Program-made: the position numbers and the translations under genes
Notes under the pieces: generated by a model
Told to the model about the DNA's origin: nothing
Databases searched by the model: none
The model's input: the letters and a program-made list of their open reading frames with translations, nothing else
Shown here: positions 17,340 to 26,026 of the stretch, in pieces
How positions within the stretch are numbered: the first letter of the stretch is position 1
Layout: each line of letters starts with the position of its first letter
Origin: Bacillota bacterium
GTDB taxonomy: Bacteria; Bacillota; Clostridia; Tissierellales; Sedimentibacteraceae
Assembly: GCA_023453025.1 (NCBI GenBank)
Contig: JAEXUD010000025.1
Coordinates: 1-61,805, forward strand
Direction: 5' to 3'
DNA length: 61,805 nucleotides

Positions 17340-17612
17340 AAAATACTTCAAATACTAATATTTCCAGCAAATTTCAACATCAACAGAAAATATAACCCTT
17401 GCAGAATGTTTTCATATATTTTCAAAATAAAACTGTGTAACAAATTAGTACATACAAGTTAAATTATATACTTGAAAAGCTTTAAAGTCAATAATAAACA
17501 ATTCAAAAATCAATGCAATATTATACATAACATTCTCTGAAAGCAAGTAATTTAAACAACTTCAGATACTCATACTAAAAAACCTAAAATGCTATATCTG
17601 GAATGATGAGAG

Positions 17613-17629
17613 TTGGCTTGATAATTGCA
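17613..17629 (+). promoter_or_regulatory. Sigma-54 (-24/-12) promoter
   Basis: TTGGCTTGATAATTGCA matches the sigma-54 consensus YTGGCACGRNNNTTGCW at 15 of 17 positions, including the invariant GG and GC with 10 bases between them. It lies 36 bases before the first gene of the operon (17665), which begins with an AAAGGAGGTG ribosome site. The divergent GAFTGA-type activator is the obvious partner. Confidence 0.8.
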
Positions 17630-17664
17630 AACATTAAAAAAGTCATAGAAAAAGGAGGTGAATT

Positions 17665-18768
17665 ATGGTTCCTGAAGTAAAAAGCAGCATAAAAAATTTA
17701 TACAAAACAAGCTATGCAAAAGAAGCAATACATACCGTTAATACAGCCGGTTTTATGGATTGTTCAAATGGCATTAATCCTTTTGGGATTTCGAAAATGG
17801 CAGAAAGCTCCTTAAACAAGATTAATATCAAGGATTTAAATAGCTATCCTAAACCAGCTGACGGCTTGAAACATGCTATATGTGACTATTGGCATACTGT
17901 CGCTGAAATCGATAAAACACAGATAATACTTGGAAATGGATCTATAGAACTTATATATAAGATCAATAAACTTTTTCTTGATTGTTCATCCAAAGTGTTA
18001 GGATATTCTCCTCAGTTTTCAGATTTCGTGGATGATGTAAAGTCTAATGGCGGCTTTTATGAAAGTTATTATCTGGATAAAGCAAATAATTTTAAGTTTA
18101 ATCCAGAGAAGTATATTAGCAGAATGAATACAGGGCATTCTATGTTTTTCATTGATAACCCAAATAACCCTACAGGGCAGGTAATTAATGCTGATTCAAT
18201 AGAAAAAATTATTTATCATGCAAATCAATTGAATCGACCTATTATAATTGACGAAGCATACGGAGATTTCATGAGCAGGGAAAATTCTGCAGTATCATTG
18301 ATAAATAAGTACAAAAATCTAATTGTTATCAGAACATTATCCAAAGGATTAGGTCTTGCAGGTCTTAGGGCTGGTTATCTTGTGACATCAGAAGAAATTG
18401 CAGACCAATATCATAAAATTTCTAATCCGTATGAAATGAACAGCATAGCCAGGCTGGTGGCAGAAGCTGCTTTAAAAGATGATAAATTTATGTCAGATTG
18501 CTGCAGCTTAGTCAGTTTATACAAGAAAAAACTTATTGATTCATTGCAAAACCTAGTTGTTTTGGAAACCGACGTATCAGTACCAATAATGACTCTAATG
18601 CATCCCCAAAATAATGTAGATTTTGAAGAACTGCTGCTTAGACACAAGGTAATATCGGTCTCCGGGAGAGGCTTTGAGGGACTTGGTAATAATTTTGTTC
18701 GTTTAATGGTAAATGCTGATATTGAGCGCATGATTGAAGTTTTTAGAAAAGTTGAAAAAGATATATGA
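17665..18768 (+). CDS. Class I/II PLP aminotransferase (HisC/CobD-like)
   Basis: This 367-residue fold-type I PLP enzyme resembles histidinol-phosphate aminotransferases and threonine-phosphate decarboxylases. Visible motifs are SNGINPFG (substrate), NPNNPTGQ, IIDEAYGDF (cofactor aspartate and tyrosine), the Schiff-base lysine in RTLSKGLGLAGLRAGY and a late RLMV arginine. It is the first gene downstream of the sigma-54 promoter and is followed after 25 bases by a second PLP enzyme. No histidine or cobalamin genes are nearby, so a catabolic aminotransferase of an unknown amino acid is more likely. Confidence 0.85.
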   Translation: MVPEVKSSIKNLYKTSYAKEAIHTVNTAGFMDCSNGINPFGISKMAESSLNKINIKDLNSYPKPADGLKHAICDYWHTVAEIDKTQIILGNGSIELIYKINKLFLDCSSKVLGYSPQFSDFVDDVKSNGGFYESYYLDKANNFKFNPEKYISRMNTGHSMFFIDNPNNPTGQVINADSIEKIIYHANQLNRPIIIDEAYGDFMSRENSAVSLINKYKNLIVIRTLSKGLGLAGLRAGYLVTSEEIADQYHKISNPYEMNSIARLVAEAALKDDKFMSDCCSLVSLYKKKLIDSLQNLVVLETDVSVPIMTLMHPQNNVDFEELLLRHKVISVSGRGFEGLGNNFVRLMVNADIERMIEVFRKVEKDI

Positions 18769-18793
18769 TAGTTAATTTAAAGGAGAGTTTGAC

Positions 18794-20140
18794 TTGATGT
18801 ATGACAAATGTATGGAAATAGTAGAAAGAGATTCCAAAATGTATTCAAAATTTGCCAGAATTCCATATTACCCATTAGCAATAAAAAGAGGTAACGGAGC
18901 AACAATAGAAGACATGGATGGAAATCAATTTATTGACATGCTTTCAGGTGCGTCTTCACTTAACACAGGGCACAGCCATCCTAGCATTGTCAAGGCTATC
19001 ACAGACCAGATTAATGCTTTTATAAGTTACACGGCCGCTTACACTTATTCGGAGCCTTTAGTAAAGCTCGGCGAAAAGCTCTGTCAAATAACACCGGGAA
19101 ACTTCGAAAAAAAAGTAGTCTACGGGCTTTCAGGTTCAGATGCAAATGATGGAATGATAAAAATGGCAAGGGCTTACACAGGAAGAAGTAAAATTATTTC
19201 ATTTATAGGCTCTTATCACGGTTCAACCTTTGGGTCATTGTCATTGTCTGCCATAAGCTTGAATATGAGAAGGAAAATAGGTCCGTTGCTGCCGGACATT
19301 TCACACATCAAATATCCTGACTGCTACAGATGTTCCTATGCTAAAGATGAGAAATCATGCAATTTAGAGTGCATGAACGACTTTAAAGAGAGTTTGGCAA
19401 CATACCTGCCGCCGGAGGAGATAGCAGCTGTTGTAATGGAACCAATTGCAGGTGACGCAGGTCTTATTGTACCACCTAAAAAATATGTAAAAGAAATCTT
19501 TAGAATTTGTAAGGAAAACGGAATACTTTTTGTAAGTGAAGAAGTGCAGCAAGGCTTTGGAAGGACTGGAAAATGGTTCTGCATTGAGCATTTCAACGTT
19601 GAACCTGACATTATTGTGATGGGGAAATCAATGGCTTCCGGAGTACCGTTGAGTGCAATAGTAGCAAGAAAAAATATTTCTGATTCACTGGAACCTCCTG
19701 CACACTTATTCACAATGAGCGGCAATGCTTTGTCATGTGCTGCTGCGATAGAAACGATAAACGTAATAGAAAATGAAAATTTGATTGTAAAATCAGCGGA
19801 ACTCGGGAAGTATGCCAAATCAAGATTTGAAGAAATGATGATGAAATATGAGTTAATAGGAGATGTCAGAGGAAAGGGTTTATCAATTGGGGTGGATCTT
19901 GTAACGAACAGGAAAACCAAAGTTGGCAATAAAGAAGCTGCTGCCAAAATATGCTACAGATGCTGGCAGAAAGGTGTCATAGTAATTTTTCTTGCATCGG
20001 GAGTATTAAGAATACAACCGCCGTTGGTTATCAGCAGGGAAGAGCTTGATAAAGCGATTAATATAATTGAAGCTTCCATAATAGAGTATCTGAATGGTGA
20101 AATACCGGATTCAATACTTAATGTAGCAAAAGGTTGGTAA
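18794..20140 (+). CDS. Class III PLP enzyme, isoleucine 2-epimerase/aminotransferase-like
   Basis: This 448-residue fold-type I class III enzyme shows GNQFIDMLSGASSLNTGHSHP, LSGSDAND, YHGSTFGS, VSEEVQQGFGRTGK and the Schiff-base lysine in MGKSMASGVPLSA. From memory its N-terminal ARIPYYP block and overall pattern are closer to the Lactobacillus isoleucine 2-epimerase group than to GABA or acetylornithine aminotransferases. A Cys-containing insert (CYRCSYAKDEKSC) lies near residue 177. It may racemise or transaminate the amino acid handled by the upstream aminotransferase. The exact activity is unproven. Confidence 0.8.
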   Translation: MMYDKCMEIVERDSKMYSKFARIPYYPLAIKRGNGATIEDMDGNQFIDMLSGASSLNTGHSHPSIVKAITDQINAFISYTAAYTYSEPLVKLGEKLCQITPGNFEKKVVYGLSGSDANDGMIKMARAYTGRSKIISFIGSYHGSTFGSLSLSAISLNMRRKIGPLLPDISHIKYPDCYRCSYAKDEKSCNLECMNDFKESLATYLPPEEIAAVVMEPIAGDAGLIVPPKKYVKEIFRICKENGILFVSEEVQQGFGRTGKWFCIEHFNVEPDIIVMGKSMASGVPLSAIVARKNISDSLEPPAHLFTMSGNALSCAAAIETINVIENENLIVKSAELGKYAKSRFEEMMMKYELIGDVRGKGLSIGVDLVTNRKTKVGNKEAAAKICYRCWQKGVIVIFLASGVLRIQPPLVISREELDKAINIIEASIIEYLNGEIPDSILNVAKGW

Positions 20141-20162
20141 TAAATATGAGGAGGAATGAAAA

Positions 20163-21284
20163 ATGAATTTCATTAAGAGTGAAAGTTTTAAAAAGTATTT
20201 TGTACCGGGAATAATATTTCAATCTGTAGTAATAGCAGGAGGTTATGGTACCGGAAGAGAAATTGTAGAGTTTTTTCTCAGCTTTGGAACTGTCGGAGGA
20301 TTAATTGCAATGCTGGCTATTTCAGGCGTGCTATGGGGAGTAGTATGTGCAGCGACCTTTGAATTTTCAAGAGTTTTCAAAGCTTATGACTACCGAACAT
20401 TTTTTAAAGAATTGTTGGGAAAGGTTTGGTGGTTATATGAGCTTTGCTATGTGATTCTGCTGCTTATAGTATTGGCTGTAATAGCTTCTTCTGCAGGAAG
20501 TATATTGAACGAAGTGTTTGGACTTAATTACTATATAGGTGTTATAGCAATGATGATAGGTGTAGGAATACTTGTACTTAACGGAACAGAAGCAATTGAA
20601 AAGTTCCTGTCATATTGGTCATTTTTATTATATGCTGTCTACATAGCCTTCTTGGTTATGATGTTTACAAGATTTGGAAGAGAGATTACAACAAACATAT
20701 CTAGCGGAGCCATGGAATCGGGATGGGTATTGGGTGGTCTCAAGTATGCCTTTTACAACTTAGGGATTATTCCTGCTGTACTGTTCTCCGTTAAGCATGT
20801 TGAAACCAGAAAAGAAGCAATAGGAGCAGGATTTATTGCAGGTCTGATAGGAATAATTCCTGCCGTACTCTTATTTATTGCTATGAGTGGTTTTTATCCG
20901 GAAATAATTTCAGAAGCTGTGCCCACTGTATACCTGCTTAATGCTATTGGTTCCCCTGTACTTACTGTAGTGTTCCAGATTACTTTATTCGGAACTCTGG
21001 TTGAAACAGGAACAGGCTTTATATATGCGGTAACCGAAAGAATAACCGCTGTATATAATGAAAATAACAAAAAAATGTCGCGCTGGATTATACCCGGAGT
21101 AACAACCGGATTATTAATGCTCGGTGTATTTATTGCACAGTTCGGATTGATAGGATTAATTGCAAAGGGATATGGAACCATAACATGGGGATTCCTGATA
21201 TTTTATGTAATTCCTATAGTTACAATAGGCATATATAAAATACAAAAAAATACAATTGTCAGTATAAAAAGCACTGACAACTAA
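20163..21284 (+). CDS. YkvI-like membrane transporter of the APC superfamily
   Basis: This 373-residue integral membrane protein has about 10 hydrophobic segments. The N-terminal IIFQSVVIAGGYGTGREIVEFF contains the glycine-rich first-helix break typical of APC-fold transporters. It matches the pattern of the YkvI family, for which I know no substrate. As the third gene of the sigma-54 operon behind two PLP enzymes, it is most simply an amino-acid permease for their substrate. A strong terminator follows. Confidence 0.75.
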   Translation: MNFIKSESFKKYFVPGIIFQSVVIAGGYGTGREIVEFFLSFGTVGGLIAMLAISGVLWGVVCAATFEFSRVFKAYDYRTFFKELLGKVWWLYELCYVILLLIVLAVIASSAGSILNEVFGLNYYIGVIAMMIGVGILVLNGTEAIEKFLSYWSFLLYAVYIAFLVMMFTRFGREITTNISSGAMESGWVLGGLKYAFYNLGIIPAVLFSVKHVETRKEAIGAGFIAGLIGIIPAVLLFIAMSGFYPEIISEAVPTVYLLNAIGSPVLTVVFQITLFGTLVETGTGFIYAVTERITAVYNENNKKMSRWIIPGVTTGLLMLGVFIAQFGLIGLIAKGYGTITWGFLIFYVIPIVTIGIYKIQKNTIVSIKSTDN

Positions 21285-21287
21285 GAT

Positions 21288-21319
21288 AAAAAGGATCTGT
21301 GCATCTGCAGATCCTTTTT
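21288..21319 (+). terminator. Terminator of the sigma-54 operon
   Basis: Arms AAAAAGGATCTG and CAGATCCTTTTT pair perfectly around an 8-base loop and end in a T-run, directly after the operon's last stop codon. Confidence 0.9.
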
Positions 21320-21369
21320 ATAAATTATAATGTATTATTTTAATGCACCGTAATTTATCCAAGATTATC

Positions 21370-22056
21370 CTAACTTCCGATTATAAGATAATAAAGTATT
21401 GGCAAAAATATTGCAGGAAGCATGTTTCCTACCTTAATACGCTTAATTTCAAGAAAATTAAGACCTATCGCCATAATTAAAACACCACCTATGGCAGTCA
21501 TTTCATTTACCACAACATCACTTAACAATGATTGCATAAACTGTGCCAGCAATGTTATGGTTCCCTGATATAACAGTACGCTTATACTTGAAAAAATTAC
21601 ACCCACTCCCATGGACACTGCCATTGTTATGGACATTATCCCGTCAAGAAGTGCCTTTGAAAACAATATTTCATGATTGCCTGTCAGACCGCTTTGAATT
21701 GCTCCCAATATGGACATGGAGCCCACACAATAAATAAGGGTACATGTGACAAAACCAAGTGTTATATTGCTGTTTGTGCTTTTACTTTTTAATTTACCTT
21801 CCACCATTGCGCCCAGTTTGTCCAGCCTTCCTTCGATGTCAATCAGCTCGCCAATAGCTGTTCCAATAATTATGGACATTATTAGCAGTGTAAGGTTCTC
21901 ACCGACTAAGCTCAATTTAACACCCACTGTAATCACTGCAAGGCCTGAAGCTTTAAGAAGAGCTGCAGTTAATTTCTCCGGTATTATACTTTTAAATAAA
22001 ATCCCAATCATACCGCCTGCTAATACTGCTAATGAATTTACAACTGTCCCTAACAT
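21370..22056 (-). CDS. DUF554 family membrane protein
   Basis: This 228-residue protein has about seven hydrophobic segments and belongs to the DUF554 (YdfK/YqgA-like) family. It begins MLGTVVNSLAVLAGGMIGILF and carries the family's IIGTAIGELIDIEGRLDKLG loop. Function is unknown. It is the last gene of a recQ-rsmI-DUF554 run, 10 bases after rsmI. Confidence 0.85.
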   Translation of the reverse strand: MLGTVVNSLAVLAGGMIGILFKSIIPEKLTAALLKASGLAVITVGVKLSLVGENLTLLIMSIIIGTAIGELIDIEGRLDKLGAMVEGKLKSKSTNSNITLGFVTCTLIYCVGSMSILGAIQSGLTGNHEILFSKALLDGIMSITMAVSMGVGVIFSSISVLLYQGTITLLAQFMQSLLSDVVVNEMTAIGGVLIMAIGLNFLEIKRIKVGNMLPAIFLPILYYLIIGS

Positions 22057-22066
22057 AATAGCCCTC

Positions 22067-22930
22067 TCAATAATTATTTATAAAATTTTTTATTTCTAAT
22101 GAAGCCTTATATGCTTCGTTTTTTGAAGCCAGCCCTTCTTCTACAACTTCATTGACTGCCTCCTTTAAAGAATAATCTTTATGGTACAATTTGTCAAACA
22201 AAATTCCGTGTATGCTGACATTTGAATTGTTCTGTTCTTTTTCTTCATAATCATTGTTGAACCCCACGATTACATATTCCCCTCTTTCAACATCAGCATG
22301 GTTATTCAGCTGATTCAAAACAGAATCAACGCTGCCGTAAAATGTGTTTTCATGAAGCTTGGTCAGCTCCTTGCACACACATACTGTAGCATTAGGCATA
22401 TGTTCCTTCATGTTTTCGATTAGATTAATTACTCGTTTTGGGGATTCATAAAACACAAATGTCCTTATAATATTATCTTTAACCTTTTTCATCGCCACGT
22501 CAAGCTCGCTTTTCTTTCTTGGAAGAAAACCGTAAAAAGCAAATTGATGTGTGTCTATGCCGGAAATTGAAAGTGCAACCGTAACAGCTGAGGCTCCTGC
22601 CAAACCTATTACTTCAATGCCCGCTTCTCTGGCATCCTTAACAAGCTCGTAGCCCGGGTCTGAAATACATGGCGTCCCTGCATCAGTTACCAACGAAACA
22701 TTCTTATTGTCATCAAGAATCTCATTTATAATTTCTTGGCTTCTGCTTTTTTCATTAAATTTATGGTATGAAACGAGATGTGCTTTTATGTCGAAAAAAT
22801 TCAAAAGCTTTTGAGTATGCCTTGTATCCTCGGCCAATATCAAATCGCTTTCTCTTAAGGTTCGTATCGCCCTTTCAGTCATATCACTCAAATTGCCTAT
22901 GGGTGTGGGCACGATGTATAATTTACTCAT
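22067..22930 (-). CDS. rsmI: 16S rRNA (cytidine1402-2'-O)-methyltransferase RsmI
   Basis: This 287-residue SAM-dependent enzyme of the tetrapyrrole-methylase fold 2'-O-methylates C1402 of 16S rRNA. Diagnostic are LYIVPTPIGNLSDMT at the start, LAEDTRHTQKLL, VSLVTDAGTPCISDPG and FYGFLPRKKSELD. The gene lies 27 bases after recQ and 10 before DUF554. Confidence 0.95.
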   Translation of the reverse strand: MSKLYIVPTPIGNLSDMTERAIRTLRESDLILAEDTRHTQKLLNFFDIKAHLVSYHKFNEKSRSQEIINEILDDNKNVSLVTDAGTPCISDPGYELVKDAREAGIEVIGLAGASAVTVALSISGIDTHQFAFYGFLPRKKSELDVAMKKVKDNIIRTFVFYESPKRVINLIENMKEHMPNATVCVCKELTKLHENTFYGSVDSVLNQLNNHADVERGEYVIVGFNNDYEEKEQNNSNVSIHGILFDKLYHKDYSLKEAVNEVVEEGLASKNEAYKASLEIKNFINNY

Positions 22931-22957
22931 TTTTTCTCCTTTTACGGGGACATTCCT

Positions 22958-25159
22958 CTAATCCTCAGAGATTATCCCTAGTGAAGAGGTGTGTCCCTCT
23001 TCACTATGTTTGCATAGGGCAAATTTAATTTCAGTATATGTAATTTCAGGAGGCAGAGCTTCCTTTATTGGTTTTAGCTTATCCCCGCCTATTTCTTTAT
23101 ATACTGTTATTATAAGTTTTTCTTTGTCTTCTGAAACAAAATCCCTGTAGTTTATTTCGTAGCCTGATTTTGCGTAATCTGTCAGATGTCTTTCTACTGT
23201 AGTTATGGCCAGCTCTCTTTCTTTGGCTATTTCACCGATGCTCTTTCCTTCTTTATATAGTTTATAGGTTATTGACCTTGTATCTTCTTTATCTTCTTTA
23301 TTAACCTTTTCTTTTGCGTCTTCTTTTAATGCCTTATTTTCATCTGAATTTTGCATCTTTTCTATATTAATGTTGTTGTTACTAATATAATTTTTAATAG
23401 CATCCATAAACCTGCTGCCGTATTTTTCAGCCTTGACCTCTCCAACGCCTGTTACTTTTAAAAACTCATTTTTATTTAACGGATATTTAATGCACATATC
23501 CTTTAAGGCCGCATCTGAAAATACTACAAAAGGCGGAACTCTTAAGCCGTCCGCAATTTCCTTTCTTAGCGCTCTCAATATCTCAAACAAGTCATTATTA
23601 TAGTCAACAGATTTATTGTTAACTTCACGTTTAGCAAATACTTTTTTTATTGTTACCTGCTGCTTTCCTCTCAGTACATTGTGACCTGTATCAGATATGT
23701 TCAGTACAGGGTATTTATCTCCGGCAACATTTATATATCCGTCAGATATTAAGCACGAAATCATTTCTTTCAATGTATCCTTGTCATATTCCTTCATTAA
23801 ACCGTATGTGCTTAATTTATGAAAATTCAATGACTTTATCCGCTGATTAGAGCTTCCCTTTAAAACATCTATGACAACATTGCTGCCGAATCTCTCTCCC
23901 ATCCTGTAAATGCAGGATAAAATCTTCTGGGTTTCAATTGTTATATCCCTGCTTTCAATGTCGCTGAGACAATTGCTGCAGTTTTGGCAATTCTCTGTAT
24001 TGTAGCCCGGATCAAAATAACTTATGAGATGCTTTCTGAGACATTTATCTGTATTGCAGTAATTGGTCATAATTTTAAGTCGTTCATATTCGTTAGATTT
24101 TGTTACTGCGTCACTGATGCTGTTTTCTATCAGAAAGTTGTTCATTACTATATCCTGAGGACTGAACAATAAAATACAATCAGAGGGCTCTCCGTCCCTT
24201 CCTGCTCTTCCTGCCTCCTGATAGTATGATTCTATATTTTTAGGCATATTGTAATGAATCACATATCGTGTATCAAGCTTGTCAATTCCCATACCAAAGG
24301 CATTTGTTGCAACCATTATGTCAGCATTGTCGTAGAGAAAATCATCCTGATTTTTACTTCTTTCTCCATCACTCAGACCTGCATGATATTTTACCGCCTT
24401 ATAGCCGGCACTTACAAGCCTTGCGCAGACATCATCGGTCAATTTTCTGGTGAGACAATAAATAATACCTGATTTGCCTTTATGTTTTTCCACATATTTT
24501 AATACATATGGAAATTTTTTATTAGCTCTTATAACTTCAAATTTTAAATTTTCCCTGTCGAAGCCGGTGATAATTTCATAATGCTCATTCAAGCCTATTA
24601 AATTTATAATATCTTCTTTGACTTCTGGCGTTGCTGTTGCCGTAAATGCAGAAACCACCGGGTTATCACTTGATATGTCTCTTAAATTTCTGACTTTTAA
24701 ATAGCTTGGCCTGAAATCATGGCCCCACTGGGAAACGCAGTGGGCTTCATCAACAGCTATCATGGAAATTTTAATATTTTTAAGCATCTCCAAAAAGCTT
24801 TCGGACTCTAAACGTTCCGGTGCAACATACAGCAGCTTGTACTTGTTGTTTCCGGCCTCATATATGATTTGTCTAAGCATTCCCATTGATAATGAGCTGT
24901 TAATAAATGCAGACGACATGCCCATTTGCTGCAATGTATCTACCTGGTCCTTCATCAGAGAAATAAGAGGTGAAATAATTATTGTGGTTCCTTCCATAAG
25001 CATGGCGGGTATCTGATAACACAGGGATTTTCCTCCGCCGGTAGGCATTATTGCCATCACGTCCCGACGAGACAAAATATTTTCTATTATTTCTCTCTGT
25101 CCGTCCCTGAAGGAATCATACCCGTAATATTTTTTTAGTAATTCAACAGCTTTATCCAT
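22958..25159 (-). CDS. recQ: ATP-dependent DNA helicase RecQ
   Basis: This 733-residue helicase unwinds DNA 3' to 5' in recombination and repair. Domains in order: superfamily 2 helicase core (MPTGGGKSLCYQ Walker A, AVDEAHCVSQWGHDFRPSY box), zinc-binding RQC region (C...CQNCSNC), HRDC domain (ALRKEIADGLRVPPFVVFSD) and a C-terminal helix-turn-helix (YKLYKEGKSIGEIAKERELAITTVERHL). A lysine/glutamate-rich linker joins the last two. The ATG at 25159 is used because AAGGTG precedes it; the open frame runs 16 codons further upstream without a site. Confidence 0.95.
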   Translation of the reverse strand: MDKAVELLKKYYGYDSFRDGQREIIENILSRRDVMAIMPTGGGKSLCYQIPAMLMEGTTIIISPLISLMKDQVDTLQQMGMSSAFINSSLSMGMLRQIIYEAGNNKYKLLYVAPERLESESFLEMLKNIKISMIAVDEAHCVSQWGHDFRPSYLKVRNLRDISSDNPVVSAFTATATPEVKEDIINLIGLNEHYEIITGFDRENLKFEVIRANKKFPYVLKYVEKHKGKSGIIYCLTRKLTDDVCARLVSAGYKAVKYHAGLSDGERSKNQDDFLYDNADIMVATNAFGMGIDKLDTRYVIHYNMPKNIESYYQEAGRAGRDGEPSDCILLFSPQDIVMNNFLIENSISDAVTKSNEYERLKIMTNYCNTDKCLRKHLISYFDPGYNTENCQNCSNCLSDIESRDITIETQKILSCIYRMGERFGSNVVIDVLKGSSNQRIKSLNFHKLSTYGLMKEYDKDTLKEMISCLISDGYINVAGDKYPVLNISDTGHNVLRGKQQVTIKKVFAKREVNNKSVDYNNDLFEILRALRKEIADGLRVPPFVVFSDAALKDMCIKYPLNKNEFLKVTGVGEVKAEKYGSRFMDAIKNYISNNNINIEKMQNSDENKALKEDAKEKVNKEDKEDTRSITYKLYKEGKSIGEIAKERELAITTVERHLTDYAKSGYEINYRDFVSEDKEKLIITVYKEIGGDKLKPIKEALPPEITYTEIKFALCKHSEEGHTSSLGIISED

Positions 25160-25237
25160 TTTTTCACCTTGCTTAACATTTATTAATAAATTATAACATG
25201 AATTCATTTAAATATAAAGACATAATCTATATACGCA

Positions 25238-25702
25238 TTATTTGCTGTTTGGGTCAGATGTCCAGTTGTCAAGAACAGATTGATTTCTGAATACTTTGAT
25301 TTTACCATTTGACTTATGCAGATATATATCTTCATCAGGATAATAACATGTATCCTCTTTTTCAACTGTTCCCACATCCAAAATCACAAGAACATCCTTA
25401 CCGGAATTATAAAATTGATGGGCAATATCCTTTCCCGGGAGCTTAGAAATGAAATCCCCCTTTTCGACAGTGTACTCTTCATCATTCAGCCTCAACGTAC
25501 CTGAGCCGTCCAATATCATAAAAAATTCTTCCTGTTGAGAATGGCTGTGATATTTTGTGCTGAATGCATTTGGCGGAACCCTGTCGATATTTACGTAAAT
25601 TCTTTGACTGCCTGCAGCAGCGCCTAATAACTGTGTAACAAGCCCGACATTATCCTTCCAAATAAAGCTTTTATCCAATTGACTTACATTATAAATTTTC
25701 AT
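25238..25702 (-). CDS. Cupin domain protein
   Basis: This 154-residue single-domain cupin has motif 1 YHSHSQQEEFFMILDGSG (two His and a Glu as metal ligands) and motif 2 around DIAHQFYNSGKDVLVILDVG. The N-terminal segment (DNVGLVTQLLGAAAGSQRIYVNIDRVPPN) suggests a small-molecule binding or isomerase role. Nothing nearby fixes a substrate. It is separated from the tRNA gene by a strong terminator, so it has its own promoter. Confidence 0.85.
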   Translation of the reverse strand: MKIYNVSQLDKSFIWKDNVGLVTQLLGAAAGSQRIYVNIDRVPPNAFSTKYHSHSQQEEFFMILDGSGTLRLNDEEYTVEKGDFISKLPGKDIAHQFYNSGKDVLVILDVGTVEKEDTCYYPDEDIYLHKSNGKIKVFRNQSVLDNWTSDPNSK

Positions 25703-25762
25703 TTTAATCTCCTTCCAACTATTTCATATGATTTATATCCATCATCCATCAAAATATAATAT

Positions 25763-25816
25763 AAAAAAGCAGATTGAAAAAGATATGTCTTTATCTTTTT
25801 CAGTCTGCTTTTTTTA
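25763..25816 (-). terminator. Terminator of tRNA-Leu
   Basis: A long hairpin with arms AAAAAAGCAGA-TGAAAAAGATA and their complement pairs with a single interruption around a short loop. It lies immediately past the tRNA 3' end and runs into T-rich sequence on either strand. Confidence 0.85.
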
Positions 25817-25817
25817 G

Positions 25818-25900
25818 TGCCGTAGAAGGGACTTGAACCCCCACGGTGTTGCCACCAACGGATTTTGAGTCCGTCACGTCTGCCATTCCATCACTACGGC
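25818..25900 (-). tRNA. tRNA-Leu (anticodon CAA)
   Basis: The minus strand folds as a class II tRNA. The acceptor stem is GCCGTAG/CTACGGC with discriminator A, the anticodon stem ACGGA/TCCGT encloses loop CTCAAAA (anticodon CAA), a long variable arm (TGGTGGCAACACCG) follows, and the T-loop is GTTCAAGTCC. CCA is not encoded. It reads UUG codons. Confidence 0.95.
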
Positions 25901-25914
25901 TAAGTCACTTAAAG

Positions 25915-25943
25915 ATAGTAACATATAAAAATATAAAAATCAA
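25915..25943 (-). promoter_or_regulatory. Promoter of tRNA-Leu
   Basis: TTGATT and TACTAT on the minus strand are 17 bases apart and end 15 bases before the tRNA 5' end, the usual layout for a single tRNA gene. Confidence 0.6.
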
Positions 25944-26026
25944 GTTATTTTTTTATGTTTTTTATTTATTATGATGGTAATTTTTATTTTTCATTTACAT
26001 CATTTTACAAATCATGTTTATTAAAA

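Noticed and set aside
17665..18768. hisC or cobD assignment for the first PLP gene of the sigma-54 operon
   Set aside because: The family fits, but no histidine or cobalamin genes are near and the operon context is catabolic, so no gene symbol is given.
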